Shown piece by piece: positions 18,598 through 29,544 of a stretch of 62,000 nt of DNA (position 1 is its first letter; the number at the start of each line of letters is the position of its first letter). The position numbers and the translations under genes are program-made. The notes beneath the pieces were generated by a model. It saw only the letters and a list, made by a program, of their open reading frames with translations. It did no database searches and was not told the origin of the DNA. This stretch comes from Symbiodinium natans (Eukaryota; Sar; Dinophyceae; Suessiales; Symbiodiniaceae), in assembly GCA_905221605.1 (NCBI GenBank), contig CAJNDS010002154.1, positions 120,001 to 182,000 of the forward strand. The letters are read 5' to 3'.

Positions 18598-18702
18598 GGG
18601 TCCATGTACCTATGTATTAGATACTTGGGCCTTAAACAGGGTTCGCTTCCTACATAGTAGCTTTAGGGCCCAAGTATATACGATATAGGTTCATGGACCC
18701 TT
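18598..18702. mobile_element. Foldback element, family A copy 2
   Basis: Ends GGGTCCATGTACCTA and TAGGTTCATGGACCC; inner pair ATACTTGGGCC / GGGCCCAAGTAT. Same family as 11437-11545. Confidence 0.7.
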
Positions 18703-19260
18703 AGGGAACTGAATCAGATCATCAAGCACATCGTACTAAGCTTCCTGGCAGCTTTCTCCCGCCACTCTTGTGCCTCAACCTGTACTTCCTGCGCAGCGCT
18801 GAAGCGACCATCTTGTATTAGCATGACTGCTTGCTTGGGCGCTGAATACCCCAGCCCGCAAAAGGGTTTACCTGTGTATGTATATATATATATAGTAGGA
18901 TTCTATACAAAGGATACCTGCCCAGCCCCTATGCTTGTGTACTCTGAATATTGCTAGTTGTTGCTATTGATGCGTGATGAAGTTGCCATGTGTCATTCGC
19001 TGTTTATTGTTGCTTGCCATTGCTGCTGTTATTGACTTTTTTGAAATTAGGGGCAACACGCTAAGCAACCCAGGGTTATGGGGGTTTAGGGTTTAGGGAA
19101 GGGTTTACACAGCTGCATGTCTAAAGCCGCAAGTGGATGCCTAACGTTGGCTGATTCCTGCACGACCTGCGCAAGTAAGTTTAGGGAAGTTTCGGGGCAG
19201 GCTCAGGGTGAAAAGCTATGGGGGGTGGATGACAGAGCCAACACTACAATCGTGAGAGAG
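18703..19260. other. Unassigned sequence with a short TA repeat and a few TTTAGGG units
   Basis: (TA)n of about 7 at 18880-18894 and GGGTTTAGGG at 19080-19097. No convincing exon. Confidence 0.3.
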
Positions 19261-19292
19261 AGACGCGAGACCCTAAACCCTAAACCCTAAAC

Positions 19293-19386
19293 CCAGAACT
19301 ACATCTGCAGTTGTTGGCCCATTGTCCTCCAGGGATTGCTCCAGGTCCTTGTTCAGCGACTCCGACTCTTGCCTCGGTTGGGGCTC
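19293..19386 (-). CDS. Candidate exon flush with telomere-like repeat on both sides
   Basis: 3' site CCCTAG|GAGC; 5' site CTGG|GTTTAGGG. Reads EPQPRQESESLNKDLEQSL then EDNGPTTADVVL. Arrays at 19270-19292 and 19387-19442 touch both ends. Confidence 0.6.
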
Positions 19387-19442
19387 CTAGGGTTTAGGGT
19401 TTAGGGTTTAGGGTTTAGGGTTTAGGGTTTAGGGCTAGGGTT
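19387..19442. repeat. TTTAGGG array
   Basis: About seven units, immediately upstream (coding sense) of the exon acceptor at 19386. Confidence 0.9.
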
Positions 19443-19447
19443 GAAGC

Positions 19448-19506
19448 CCCATGAGATTGCCAGGAGTCTGAGCTCGGCACCACATTCGGGTGGTCTGCAG
19501 AAAGGC
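19448..19506 (-). CDS. Candidate exon (unknown)
   Basis: 3' site TTTTCCAG|GCC, 5' site GC-type (ATGGG|GCTTCA). Reads AFLQTTRMWCRAQTPGN then LMG. The plus strand just beyond (19510-19618) is also open and hydrophobic, so strand is not certain. Confidence 0.4.
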
Positions 19507-19940
19507 CTGGAAAACAAGATCAGCTTGCCGGCTGCTACTGCTCGCAATCGCGCATTTGCCAGATACATTCTAACGGGCTACATGCTGCTGCTGGCTGTCG
19601 CAGGTCGCTTCTTTTGACATCCCGCAAGTACCTGCAAGTAGACCGTTGCGCGGCCTTTTCTTGATTGAACACGACACACACACCTCTGCCAAGCGGTGCG
19701 AGCTTACAGAAATCTCACAAGCTTGGAAGCTTGTGGCCATCAGTACAATAGCAGCGGGACACGGCCTAATGCTTGGAACCTTTTAGCCCCATCCTGGGCT
19801 CACACTTCGTGACTGAGCACGGGCTGCCCATCAGTTTTTTGCTGGCAGGCTGCGGCTCACTTCTTCTCAGCATTGCCTGGCATTCGTGTGATCGGTACTT
19901 GCAAGTACTTGTACTCATGAAGTGGCAGACACAGCCACAA

Positions 19941-19944
<4 letters not shown>

Positions 19945-19977
<33 letters not shown>

Positions 19978-20122
19978 CTGGGTGTGAGTGCGCGTGCGCG
20001 CGCGCGTGTGCGCGCGTGCGCGTGCGCGTGGTTGCGCGCGTGGTTGCGCGCGTGTGCGTGCGCGTGCGCGTGCGCGTGCGCGTGGTTGCGTGCGTGGTTG
20101 TGTGGGCATGCGCGTGCGTGTA
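19945..20122. repeat. (CT)n followed by GT/GC alternating purine-pyrimidine tract
   Basis: (CT)n of about 15 at 19943-19974, then about 135 bp of alternating G/T and G/C (GTGCGCGTGCGCG). The latter is a strong Z-DNA former. Confidence 0.85.
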
Positions 20123-20429
20123 ATGCCTCGCATCAGTACAAACCCACAAGAAAGGCGTAGCGCCGCAGTCGCTGCATGTCGTAGCACTGCAAAGTATGCA
20201 ACTGGAAGAAACCAACATGCAGAGGGCGACGGTTCTTGGCCAGTGCGCCGAAGAAGCTTTTGACTCCGGAGAGCCTGCCTGGAGAAGGTTCACCCTGAAC
20301 CCTCTTTAGGGTTTCGATGCTTCAGGCGTTGGAGGTTCTGAAAAGCAGCATGGCACAAGGAGTCACAGACACTGGCGGACTCCAGGAAACCCAGATAGGG
20401 CTCCGAACCCTCCGACTGCAGCACTTAAG

Positions 20430-20690
20430 AACCATTCAGAGCAGTGCAGGCAGGTGGAATTATGTTGGTACTTCGTGGAGTTTCTGATGTACTTGGCTTA
20501 ATTCTTTGATGAATGGCACTGGGGGCTGCAAATAAAGCGAATTGGCAAAGACGACGCTTCCTTCCGAGACGTGGCTGGCCTTGTTCTGCCTCACGATGCG
20601 CCACGGCAAGGTAAACCATGGCCAGGCCGACCAAGCAAATCACCTGAATCAGCAAAATGTAACGACTAAGCCCGAGCCCGAAAACAGATA
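20430..20690 (-). CDS. Candidate membrane-protein exon (unknown)
   Basis: Minus-strand frame with a transmembrane segment (RYILLIQVICLVGLAMVY) followed by a basic stretch (HREAEQGQPRLGRKRRL). Bounded upstream by the foldback at 20703. Splice sites not resolved; family unknown. Confidence 0.4.
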
Positions 20691-20702
20691 TAGGGTTCTT
20701 AA

Positions 20703-20833
20703 GGGAGGGGGGGTTCAAGGGGGGGAGGTACCTAGGGAACCTTATAGGGAAGCTTAGGGAGCCATAGGAAGTAGTGGGGAGTATTAGGGAACCTTGGGTT
20801 ACATACCCCCCTTGAACCCCCTCCCTGAATAAC
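20703..20833. mobile_element. Foldback element, family E
   Basis: GGGAGGGGGGGTTCAAGGGG pairs with CCCCCCTTGAACCCCCTCCC; inner AGGGAACCTTATAGGG related to TTAGGGAACCTTGG. About 130 bp, non-coding. Confidence 0.65.
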
Positions 20834-20889
20834 CCCCATAAAACCGGGAATGTGCGAGTTTTTTCGGGTTTAGGGTTCAGGGTGAGTAC

Positions 20890-20965
20890 CTGAACTCCTC
20901 TCGTCCGCATGCCCAGGCACTGCTCTGAGGAGAAGGTCCCATGGGAGGATCGCCATATCTTGCGC
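20890..20965 (-). CDS. Candidate exon (unknown)
   Basis: 3' site CGTTTGCAG|GCG (with pyrimidine tract), 5' site GTTCAG|GTACTC. All three frames are open over 76 bp; RKIWRSSHGTFSSEQCLG is the most protein-like. Confidence 0.4.
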
Positions 20966-20969
20966 CTGC

Positions 20970-21530
20970 AAACTAACAAACGAACAAAAAAGAAACATAA
21001 CAAAACAAAACAACACAAAACCAAACAAAAAGTAAAAACAAAACCAACACACAAAACGAATAGCCCCTCAGATCTCGGAAACCAAGTAGGGTTCGGGTTT
21101 CTTTCTTCGTATTGCTTCGGTTCGAAGTTTGCACCAGACAAGGGTGTTCGCAGTGTTCGCAAAAGACCCCCAACGTAAACAGCAAGCTAGTGGCCATAGC
21201 AACAAGAACACTACTTATGATAACCAGAAACAATACTAACAATCAGAACCGTATAGCCTTCTTGCAGTCGTAAGAACAACAGCAGCAACAGCAGTTCAAA
21301 CACACAATGGTCATAAAACAGTATATGCTCAGCTCTCATAGCAAGGATAAAGAAAATGTCTTCAATCTAAGGTGCCCAGTACGGGCCCTTAACTTGGGTC
21401 CCTTGCCATCTAGCCGTGATATACACATTACATAATAAGGACCCATCGCGCGGATCTCCATAAGCAAGGATAATCAACCATACTTCGGGCCCATGGATCT
21501 CCATAAACAAGGGTAATAAACCCTACTAAG
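20970..21530. other. Low-complexity A-rich and unassigned sequence
   Basis: AAACAAAACAAC-type stretch at 20975-21060; remaining sequence has no credible exon. Confidence 0.35.
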
Positions 21531-21533
21531 GGC

Positions 21534-21636
21534 CCCTAAACCCGAAACCCTAAACCCTAGACCCCTAAACCCTAAACCCCAAACCCCTAAACCCTAAACC
21601 CCAAACCCTAAACCCCAAACCCAAAACCCTAAGGAC
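21534..21636. repeat. CCCTAAA array with variants
   Basis: About thirteen CCCTAAA/CCCCAAA units, touching the exon at 21637. Confidence 0.88.
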
Positions 21637-21724
21637 CCATGGCTCCAACCGCATATTTCAAGAACGCGCCTGACCGCGCAGGGATGGGATGGGCCGCCCC
21701 GGCGTGATCCTGGAGGGCTTTGAC
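21637..21724 (-). CDS. Candidate exon (unknown)
   Basis: 3' site GTCATCTAG|GTCA, 5' site ATGG|GTCCTTAGGG. Reads VKALQDHAGAAHPIPARS then GAFLKYAVGAM. Confidence 0.5.
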
Positions 21725-21737
21725 CTAGATGACGGGA

Positions 21738-21786
21738 TTAGGGGTTTAGGGTTTAGGGTTTAGGGTTTAGGGTTTAGGGTTTAGGG
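21738..21786. repeat. TTTAGGG array
   Basis: Six to seven units. Confidence 0.88.
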
Positions 21787-21944
21787 GACCAGAAACTGCA
21801 AGACATGAGGTTGCCCTGCGTGGCCATGCCCAAGCATAAGCCGCCGGATACAGTAAGAACCTAAAGGGCGCGAGGAGGCACCGGGTTTTGCTTCATGGGT
21901 TGGGTTGAGGGTTCAGGGTTTAGGCCCCCCGCCCCCCCAACAAA

Positions 21945-22040
21945 AGGAATGAGGGCGCAACCGGGCGGAGGCACGAGGTCGGAAGCCGCAAGAACAAGAG
22001 AGCCAATGGGTCTTCGGAGTGCTTTGCAGAGACTCGACAA
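21945..22040 (-). CDS. Candidate exon (unknown)
   Basis: 3' site CCTATCCCAG|TTG. Reads LSSLCKALRRPIGSLVLA then ASDLVPPPGCALIPFV. 5' border unresolved in the C-rich stretch. Confidence 0.4.
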
Positions 22041-22260
22041 CTGGGATAGGGGGGGGGATAAAAACATCAAGATAATACTAGAAATATGAATCAACAAATA
22101 ATGGTGACAAAAACAGTAATGAAGATAAAATATTACTAGATATGACAATGAGAAGAATACTGTTAGAGTGCTAGCGTGCTAGAGTCTTCTAGAGTGGTAG
22201 AGTGCTAGAGTATACTGCTAGGTATGACAATACAAAAAGTACTGCTAGCGTGCTAGAGTC

Positions 22261-22299
22261 CCCAGCACACGCCGAACGTGCTGACCCACCTCCAGGGCC
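22261..22299 (-). CDS. Candidate micro-exon (unknown)
   Basis: 3' site TCGGCACAG|GGCC; reads ALEVGQHVRRVL. Too short to be sure. Confidence 0.25.
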
Positions 22300-22419
22300 C
22301 TGTGCCGAACATTGGACAACGACAACAATAGTTACAATGATAACGATGAACTTGCCACCCTAACAATAATAGCAATAACAAGAACACCACAAAAGAACTC
22401 ACGATGACAATAATCAAGA

Positions 22420-22569
22420 ACCAATCATGCGAGATGAGTTCGCTCGGAAAACCAAGAAAACCAGCAGGAGTGAAGATGTGCTGAGCTGGATCGCCCGAGC
22501 TGGATCGCCCGGGATGGACAAGGCGCGGAGCAGCGGAAGAGTGGGCAAGCGCCGTGCGACCAACGCCAT
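22420..22569 (-). CDS. Candidate first exon, presequence-like (unknown)
   Basis: ATG at 22567-22569 opens MALVARRLPTLPLLRALS, an Arg/Leu-rich amphipathic start, followed by a hydrophobic stretch (SLLLVFLVF) and a stop. A second frame in the same bases is equally open, so tentative. Confidence 0.3.
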
Positions 22570-22734
22570 AGTCTTCCCAAGCAGAAAGCTTCCTACCCAT
22601 GACTCGGACTAGGTTCTAAGAGGGTTGCTCTCGCCCCTACGGGCTCAATACGTAATAGCATGTTCCTGGTATTTCAGGACGCCGGCCCAGAACTTCGATC
22701 TGCCCTGCAAACCCTTATAACCCACAAACCCGCA

Positions 22735-23398
22735 ACCTCACAAACCCGAAGCCCCCCAAACCCGAAACCCACAGAACCCTAAACCCAAAACCCAAAACTC
22801 TAAACCCTAAACCCTCAACTTGACGTCAACCCTGAACCCTAGAAACCCGAAACCCCGCAAACCCTGCAGCGGATCTCCTTGCGTCCAGCTGCGGCCCCAG
22901 GCCTAGGCGGTTCAGGGTTTAGGGTTTAGGGTTTAGGGTTTAGGGTGTAGGGTGTAGGGTGTAGGGTTTAGGGTTCTAACCCTAGACCCTAAACCCTAAA
23001 CCCTGGGTTTTATAGGATCTATAGGGCGTTGGATCCCGAATTCTAAACCCTTACCACAATCCCAACCCCCTGAACCACAAAACCCTAAACCCTAAGTCCC
23101 AAATCCTAAACCCCGAACCCAAAAGCCCTAAACCCAAAATCCTAAAGTCCTCAACCCAAGCCTAAACCCCAACATCCTAAACCCTAAGCCCTAAACCCCA
23201 AAATCCTAAACCCTAAGCCCTAAACCCAAAATCTAAACCCCAAGCTCTAGACCCCAAAATCCTAAACCCTAAGCCCTACTAAATAAACCCCAAAGTCCTC
23301 AACCCAAGCCCTAAACCCCAACATCCTAAACCCAAGCCCTAAACCCCAAATCCTAGACCCTAAAACCTACCCTAAACCCCTAAGTACGAAGGACCTTT
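22735..23398. repeat. Degenerate telomere-like region
   Basis: CCCTAAACCCCAAAATCCTAAACC-type words decaying from TTTAGGG repeats (22915-22975 intact, 22980-23398 degenerate), forming the border between the exon-bearing region and the satellite block. Confidence 0.85.
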
Positions 23399-23469
23399 AT
23401 GTACTATTTGGCAATCCTCTTTGTTTTGTTTATATTGTAAGGTTTCGGAAATAAGCGCGCTATTTTTTT

Positions 23470-26400
23470 TTAAGAATTTAAGGAATTTAAACGCTTTAAA
23501 TTCCTTAAATTGGAAATAGGGCCGGCATTTCTTTTTTAAGGAATTTAAGGAATTTAAAGGGCTTAAATTCCTTAAATTCCTTAAATTGGAAATAGGGCCG
23601 GTATTTCTTTTTTAAGGAATTTAAGGAATTTAAAGGGCTTAAATTCCTTAAATTGGAAATAGGCCCGGCATTTCTTTTTTAAGGAATTTAAGGAATTTAA
23701 AGGGCTTAAATTCCTTAAATTCCTTAAATTGGAAATAGGGCCGGTATTTCTTTTTCAAGGAATTTAAGGAATTTAAAGGGCTTAAATTCCTTAAATTCCT
23801 GAAATTGGAAATAGCGCCTGTATTTCTTTTTTAAGGAATTTAAAGAATTTATGGAATTTATAAAATTTAAATTGGGTGGCCTGGGTTTTGAAATAGGGCC
23901 GCCGATTTAAATTTTATAAATCCTTTAAATTCCTTAAATTCCTTAAATTCCTTAAATTGGAAATAGGGCCGGCATTTCCTTTTTAAGGAATTTAAGGAAT
24001 TTAAAGGGCTTAAATTCCTTAAATTCCTTAAATTGGAAATAGGGCCGGTATTTCTTTTTAAAGGAATTTAAAGAATTTAAGGAATTTATAAAATTTAAAT
24101 TGGGTGGCCTGGGTTTTGAAATAGGGGCCGCCGATTTAAATTTTATAAATCCTTTAAATTCCTTAAATTCCTTAAATTCCTTAAATTGGAAATAGGGCCG
24201 GCATTTCTTTTTTAAGGAATTTAAGGAATTCAAAGGGCTTAAATGCCTTAAATTCCTTAAATTGGAAATAGGGCCGGTATTTCTTTTTTAAGGAATTTAA
24301 AGAATTTAAGGAATTTATAAAATTTAAATTGGGTGGCCTGGGTTTTGAAACAGGGGCCGCCGATTTAAATTTTATAAATCCTTTAAATTCTTTAAATTCC
24401 TTAAATTGGAAATAGGGCCGGTATTTCTTTTTTAAAGAATTTAAGGAATTTAAAGGGCTTAAATTCCTTAAATTCCTTAAATTGGAAATAGGGCCGGTAT
24501 TTCTTTTTTAAAGAATTTAAGGAATTTAAAGGGCTTAAATTCCTTAAATTCCTTAAATTGGAAATAGCGCCGGTATTTCTTTTTTAAGGAATTTAAAGAA
24601 TTTAAAGAATTTATAAGATTTAAATTGGGTGGCCTGGGTTTTGAAATAGGGGCCGCCGATTTAAATTTTATAAATCCTTTAAATTCCTTAAATTCCTTAA
24701 ATTGGAAATAGGGCCGGCATTTCTTTTTTAAGGAATTAAGGAATTTAAAGGGCGTAAATTCCTTAAATTCCTTAAATTGGAAATAGGGCTGGTATTTCTT
24801 TTTTAAGGAATTTAAGGAATTTAAAGGGCTTAAATTCCTTAATTCCTTAAATTGGAAATATGGCCGGTATTTCTTTTTTAAGGAATTTAAAGAATTTAAG
24901 GAATTTATAAAATTTAAATTGGGGGGCCTGGGTTTTGAAATAGGGGCCGCCGATTTAAATTTTACAAATCCTTTAAATTCCTTAAATTCCTTAAATTGGA
25001 AATAAGGCCGGCATTTCTTTTTTACGGAATTTAAGGAATTTAAAGGGCTTAAATTCCTTAAATTCCTTAAATTGGAAATAGGGCCGGTATTTCTTTTTTA
25101 AGGAATTTAAAGAATTTATGGAATTTATAAAATTTAAATTGGGTGGCCTGGGTTTTGAAATAGGGGCCGCCGATTTAAATTTTATAAATCCTTTAAATTC
25201 CTTAAATTCCTTAAATTCCTTAAATTGGAAATAGGGCCGGCATTTCTTTTTTAAGGAATTTAAGGAATTCAAAGGGCTTAAATGCCTTAAATTCCTTAAA
25301 TTGGAAATAGGGCCGGTATTTCTTTTTTAAGGAATTTAAAGAATTTAAGGAATTTATAAAATTTAAATTGGGTGGCCTGGGTTTTGAAACAGGGGCCGCC
25401 GATTTAAATTTTATAAATCCTTTAAATTCTTTAAATTCCTTAAATTGGAAATAGGGCCGGTATTTCTTTTTTAAAGAATTTAAGGAATTTAAAGGGCTTA
25501 AATTCCTTAAATTCCTTAAATTGGAAATAGGGCCGGTATTTCTTTTTTAAGGAATTTAAGGAATTTAAAGGGCTTAAATTCCGTAAATTCCTTAAATTGG
25601 AAATAGCGCCGGTATTTCTTTTTTAAGGAATTTAAAGAATTTAAAGAATTTATGAAATTTAAATTGGGTGGCCTGGGTTTTGAAATAGGGGCCGCCGATT
25701 TAAATTTTATAAATCCTTTAAATTCCTGAAATTCCTTAAATTGGAAATAGGGCCGGCATTTCTTTTTTAAGGAATTTAAGGAATTTAAAGGGCGTAAATT
25801 CCTTAAATTCCTTAAATTGGAAATAGGGCCGGTATTTCTTTTTTAAGGAATTTAAGGAATTTAAAGGGCTTAAATTCCTTAAATTCCTTAAATTGGAAAT
25901 ATGGCCGGTATTTCTTTTTTAAGGAATTTAAAGAATTTAAGGAATTTATAAAATTTAAATTGGGGGGCCTGGGTTTTGAAATAGGGGCCGCCGATTTAAA
26001 TTTTATAAATCCTTTAAATTCTTTAAATTCCTTAAATTGGAAATAGGGCCGGTATTTCTTTTTTAAGGAATTTAAGGAATTTAAAGGGCTTAAATTCCTT
26101 AAATTGGAAATAGGGCCGGTATTTCTTTTTTAAGGAATTTAAAGAATTTAAGGAATTTATAAAATTTAAATTGGGGGGCCTGGGTTTTGAAATAGGGGCC
26201 GCCGATTTAAATTTTATAAATCCTTTAAATTCTTTAAATTCCTTAAATTGGAAATAAGGCCGGTATTTCTTTTTTAAGGAATTTAAGAAATTTAAAGGGC
26301 GTAAATTCCTTAAACTCCTTAAATTGGAAATAGGGCCGGTATTTCTTTTTTAAGGAATTTAAGGAATTTAAAGGGCTTAAATTCCTTAAATTCCTTAAAT

Positions 26401-28670
26401 TGGAAATAGGGCCGGTATTTCTTTTTTAAGGAATTTAAGGAATTTAAAGGGCTTAAATTCCTTAAATTCCTTAAATTGGAAATAGCGCCGGTATTTCTTT
26501 TTTAAGGAATTTAAAGAATTTAAAGAATTTATAAAATTTAAATTGGGTGGCCTGGGTTTTGAAATAGGGGCCGCCGATTTAAATTTTATAAATCCTTTAA
26601 ATTCCTTAAATTGGAAATTGGGCCGGCATTTCTTTTTTAAGGAATTTAAGGAATTTAAAGGGCTTAAATTCCTTAAATTCCTTAAATTGGAAATAGGGCC
26701 GGCATTTCTTTTTTAAGGAATTTAAGGGATTTAAAGGGCTTAAATGCCTTAAAATCCTTAAATTGGAAATAGGGCCGGTATTTCTTTTTTAAGGAATTTA
26801 AAGAATTTAGGAATTTATAAAATTTTAATTGGGTGGCCTGGGTTTTGAAATAGGGGCCGCCGATTTAAATTTTATAAATCCTTTAAATTCTTTAAATTCC
26901 TTAAATTGGAAATAGGGCCGGTATTTCTTTTTTAAGGAATTTAAGGAATTTAAAGGGCTTAAATTCCTTAAATTCCTTAAATTGGAAATAGGGCCGGTAT
27001 TTCTTTTTAAAGGAATTTAAAGAATTTAAGGAATTTATAAAATTTAAATTGGGTGGCCTGGGTTTTGAAATAGGGGCCGCCGATTTAAATTTTATAAATC
27101 CTTTAAATTCCTTAAAGTCCTTAAATTGGAAATAGGGCCGGCACTTCTTTTTTAAGGAATTTAAGGAATTTAAAGGGCTTAAATTCCTTAAATTCCTTAA
27201 ATTGGAAATAGGGCCGGTATTTCTTTTTTAAGGAATTTAAGGAATTTAAAGGGCTTAAATTCCTTAAATTCCTTAAATTGGAAATAGGGCCGGTATTTCT
27301 TTTTTAAGGAATTTAAAGAATTTACGGAATTTATAAAATTTAAATTGGGGGGCCTGGGTTTTGAAATAGGGGCCGCCGATTTAAATTTTATAAATCCTTT
27401 AAATTCTTTAAATTCCTTAAATTGGAAATAAGGCCGGTATTTCTTTTTTAAGGAATTTAAGGAATTTAAAGGGCGTAAATTCCTTAAATTCCTTAAATTG
27501 GAAATAGGGCCGGTATTTCTTTTTTAAGGAATTTAAGGAATTTAAAGGGCTTAAATTCCTTAAATTCCTTAAATTGGAAATAGGGCCGGTATTTCTTTTT
27601 TAAAGAATTTAAAGAATTTAGGAATTTATAAAATTTTAATTGGGTGGCCTGGGTTTTGAAATAGGGGCCGCCGATTTAAATTTTATAAATCCTTTAAATT
27701 CTTTAAATTCCTTAAATTGGAAATAGGGCCGGTATTTCTTTTTTAAAGAATTTAAGGAATTTAAAGGGCTTAAATTCCTTAAATTCCTTAAATTGGAAAT
27801 AGGGCCGGTATTTCTTTTTTAAAGAATTTAAGGAATCTAAAGGGCTTAAATTCCTTAAATTCCTTAAATTGGAAATAGGGCCGGTATTTCTTTTTTAAGG
27901 AATTTAAAGAATTTAAGGAATTTATAAAATTTAAATTGGGGGGCCTGGGTTTTGAAATAGGGGCCGCCGATTTAAATTTTATAAATCCTTTAAATTCTTT
28001 AAATTCCTAAAATTGGAAATAAGGCCGGTATTTCTTTTTTAAAGAATTTAAGGAATTTAAAGGGCTTAAATTCCTTAAATTCCTTAAATTGGAAATAGGG
28101 CCGGTATTTCTTTTTTAAGGAATTTAAGGAATTTAAAGGGCTTAAATTCCTTACATTCCTTAAATTGGAAATAGGGCCGGTATTTCTTTTTTAAGGAATT
28201 TAAAGAATTTAAGGAATTTATAAAATTTAAATTGGGTGGCCTGGGTTTTGAAAGAGGGGCCGCCGATTTAAATTTTATAAATCCTTTAAATTCCTTAAAT
28301 TGGAAATAGGGCCGGCATTTCTTTTTTAAGGAATTTAAGGAATCTAAAGGGCTTAAATTCCTTAAATTGGAAATAGGGCCGGTATTTCTTTTTTAAGGAA
28401 TTTAAGGAATTTAAAGGGCTTAAATTCCTTAAATTCTTTAAATTCCTTAAATTCCTTAAATTGGAAATAGGGCCGGCATTTCTTTTTTAAGGAATTTAAG
28501 GAATTTAAAGGGCTTAAATTCCTTGAATTCCTGAAATTGGAAATAGGGCCGGTATTTCTTTTTAAGGAATTTAAAGAATTTAAGGAATTTATAAAATTTA
28601 AATTGGGGGGCCTGGGTTTTGAAATAGGGGCCGCCGATTAAAAATGCGTTTTTTTAATTTCAAAACCACC
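23470..28670. repeat. AT-rich satellite, basic unit about 76 bp, with higher-order structure
   Basis: About 5.2 kb of tandem units built of TTAAGGAATTTAAGGAATTT, an AAAGGGC core, TTAAATTCCTTAAATTCC and a GGAAATAGGGCCGG box. The arms are mutually complementary, so each unit is a hairpin. A second unit type inserts GGTGGCCTGGGTTTTGAAAT with GGGGCCGCCGATTTAAATT. The two types alternate in a longer pattern. Open frames inside (Phe-Lys-Glu repeats) are artefacts. Confidence 0.95.
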
Positions 28671-29510
28671 TTAAATTCCTAAATACCTAATTTAGGAATT
28701 TAAGGAATTTAAGGTTTTTTTTTTTTTTAAATTCAAAAAGGGCTTTTTTAAATTTTAAAACAAAAAACCTTAAATTCCTTAAATTCCTAAATACCTAATT
28801 TAGGAATTTAAGGAATTTAAGGAATTTAAGGAATTTAAGGATTTTAAGGAATTTAAGGAATTTAAGGAATTTAAGGAATGTAAGGTTTTTTTTTTAAATT
28901 TTAAACGGGCCGGCCCAACAATTTTATTTACCCAATTTAAGAATTTTAAGGAATTTATGGAATTTAAGGTTTTTTTTTTTATTCTAAAAAGGGCGTTTTT
29001 TGAATTAAAAAAAAAACCTTAGATTCCTAAATACCTAATTTAGGAATTTAAGGAATTTAAGGTTTTTTAAAATTTACAAAGGCCTTTTTTAAACTTTAAA
29101 AAACCTTAAATTCCTTATTCTTTAAATTCCTAAATACATAATTTAAGAACTTAAGGAATTTAAGGTTTTTTTTAAATCTAAAAAAGGGCCGGCCCAACAA
29201 TTTTATTTACCCAATTTAAGAATTTTAGGAATTTAAGGAATTTAAGGTTTTTTTTTAAATTTAAAAATGCCTTTTATTTGATTTTAAGAAAACCTTAAAT
29301 TCCTTAAATTCTTTAAATTCCTAAATACCTAATTTAAGAATTTAAGGAATTTAAGGAATTTAAGGAATTTAAGGTTTTTTTAAAATTTAAAAAGGGCCTG
29401 CCAAAAAAAATATTTACACAATTTCAGAATTTAAGGAATTTAAGGAATTTATGGAATTTAAGGTTGAAAGCCCGGGCCTTCTAGATTTGAAGAGTTTTAA
29501 GGTTTTTTTC
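28671..29510. repeat. Related diverged AT-rich repeat with GGGCCGGCCCAACAATT boxes
   Basis: TTTAAGGAATTTAAGGTTTT words continue, now with poly(T) runs and recurring GGCCGGCCCAACAATTTTAT boxes; the GGAAATAGGGCCGG box is lost. Confidence 0.85.
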
Positions 29511-29544
29511 ATATTTAAAAGGTGGGGAGGCCCAGCGCCTTCCC

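Noticed and set aside
19510-19618. Plus-strand exon reading ISLPAATARNRAFARYILTG with a hydrophobic tail
   Set aside because: Plausible composition, but neighbouring exons lie on the minus strand and no partner exon on the plus strand was convincing; left unannotated.
23952-25272. Two nearly identical 93-codon frames rich in Phe, Lys and Glu
   Set aside because: They are copies of satellite units; their identity reflects higher-order repeat structure, not protein conservation.
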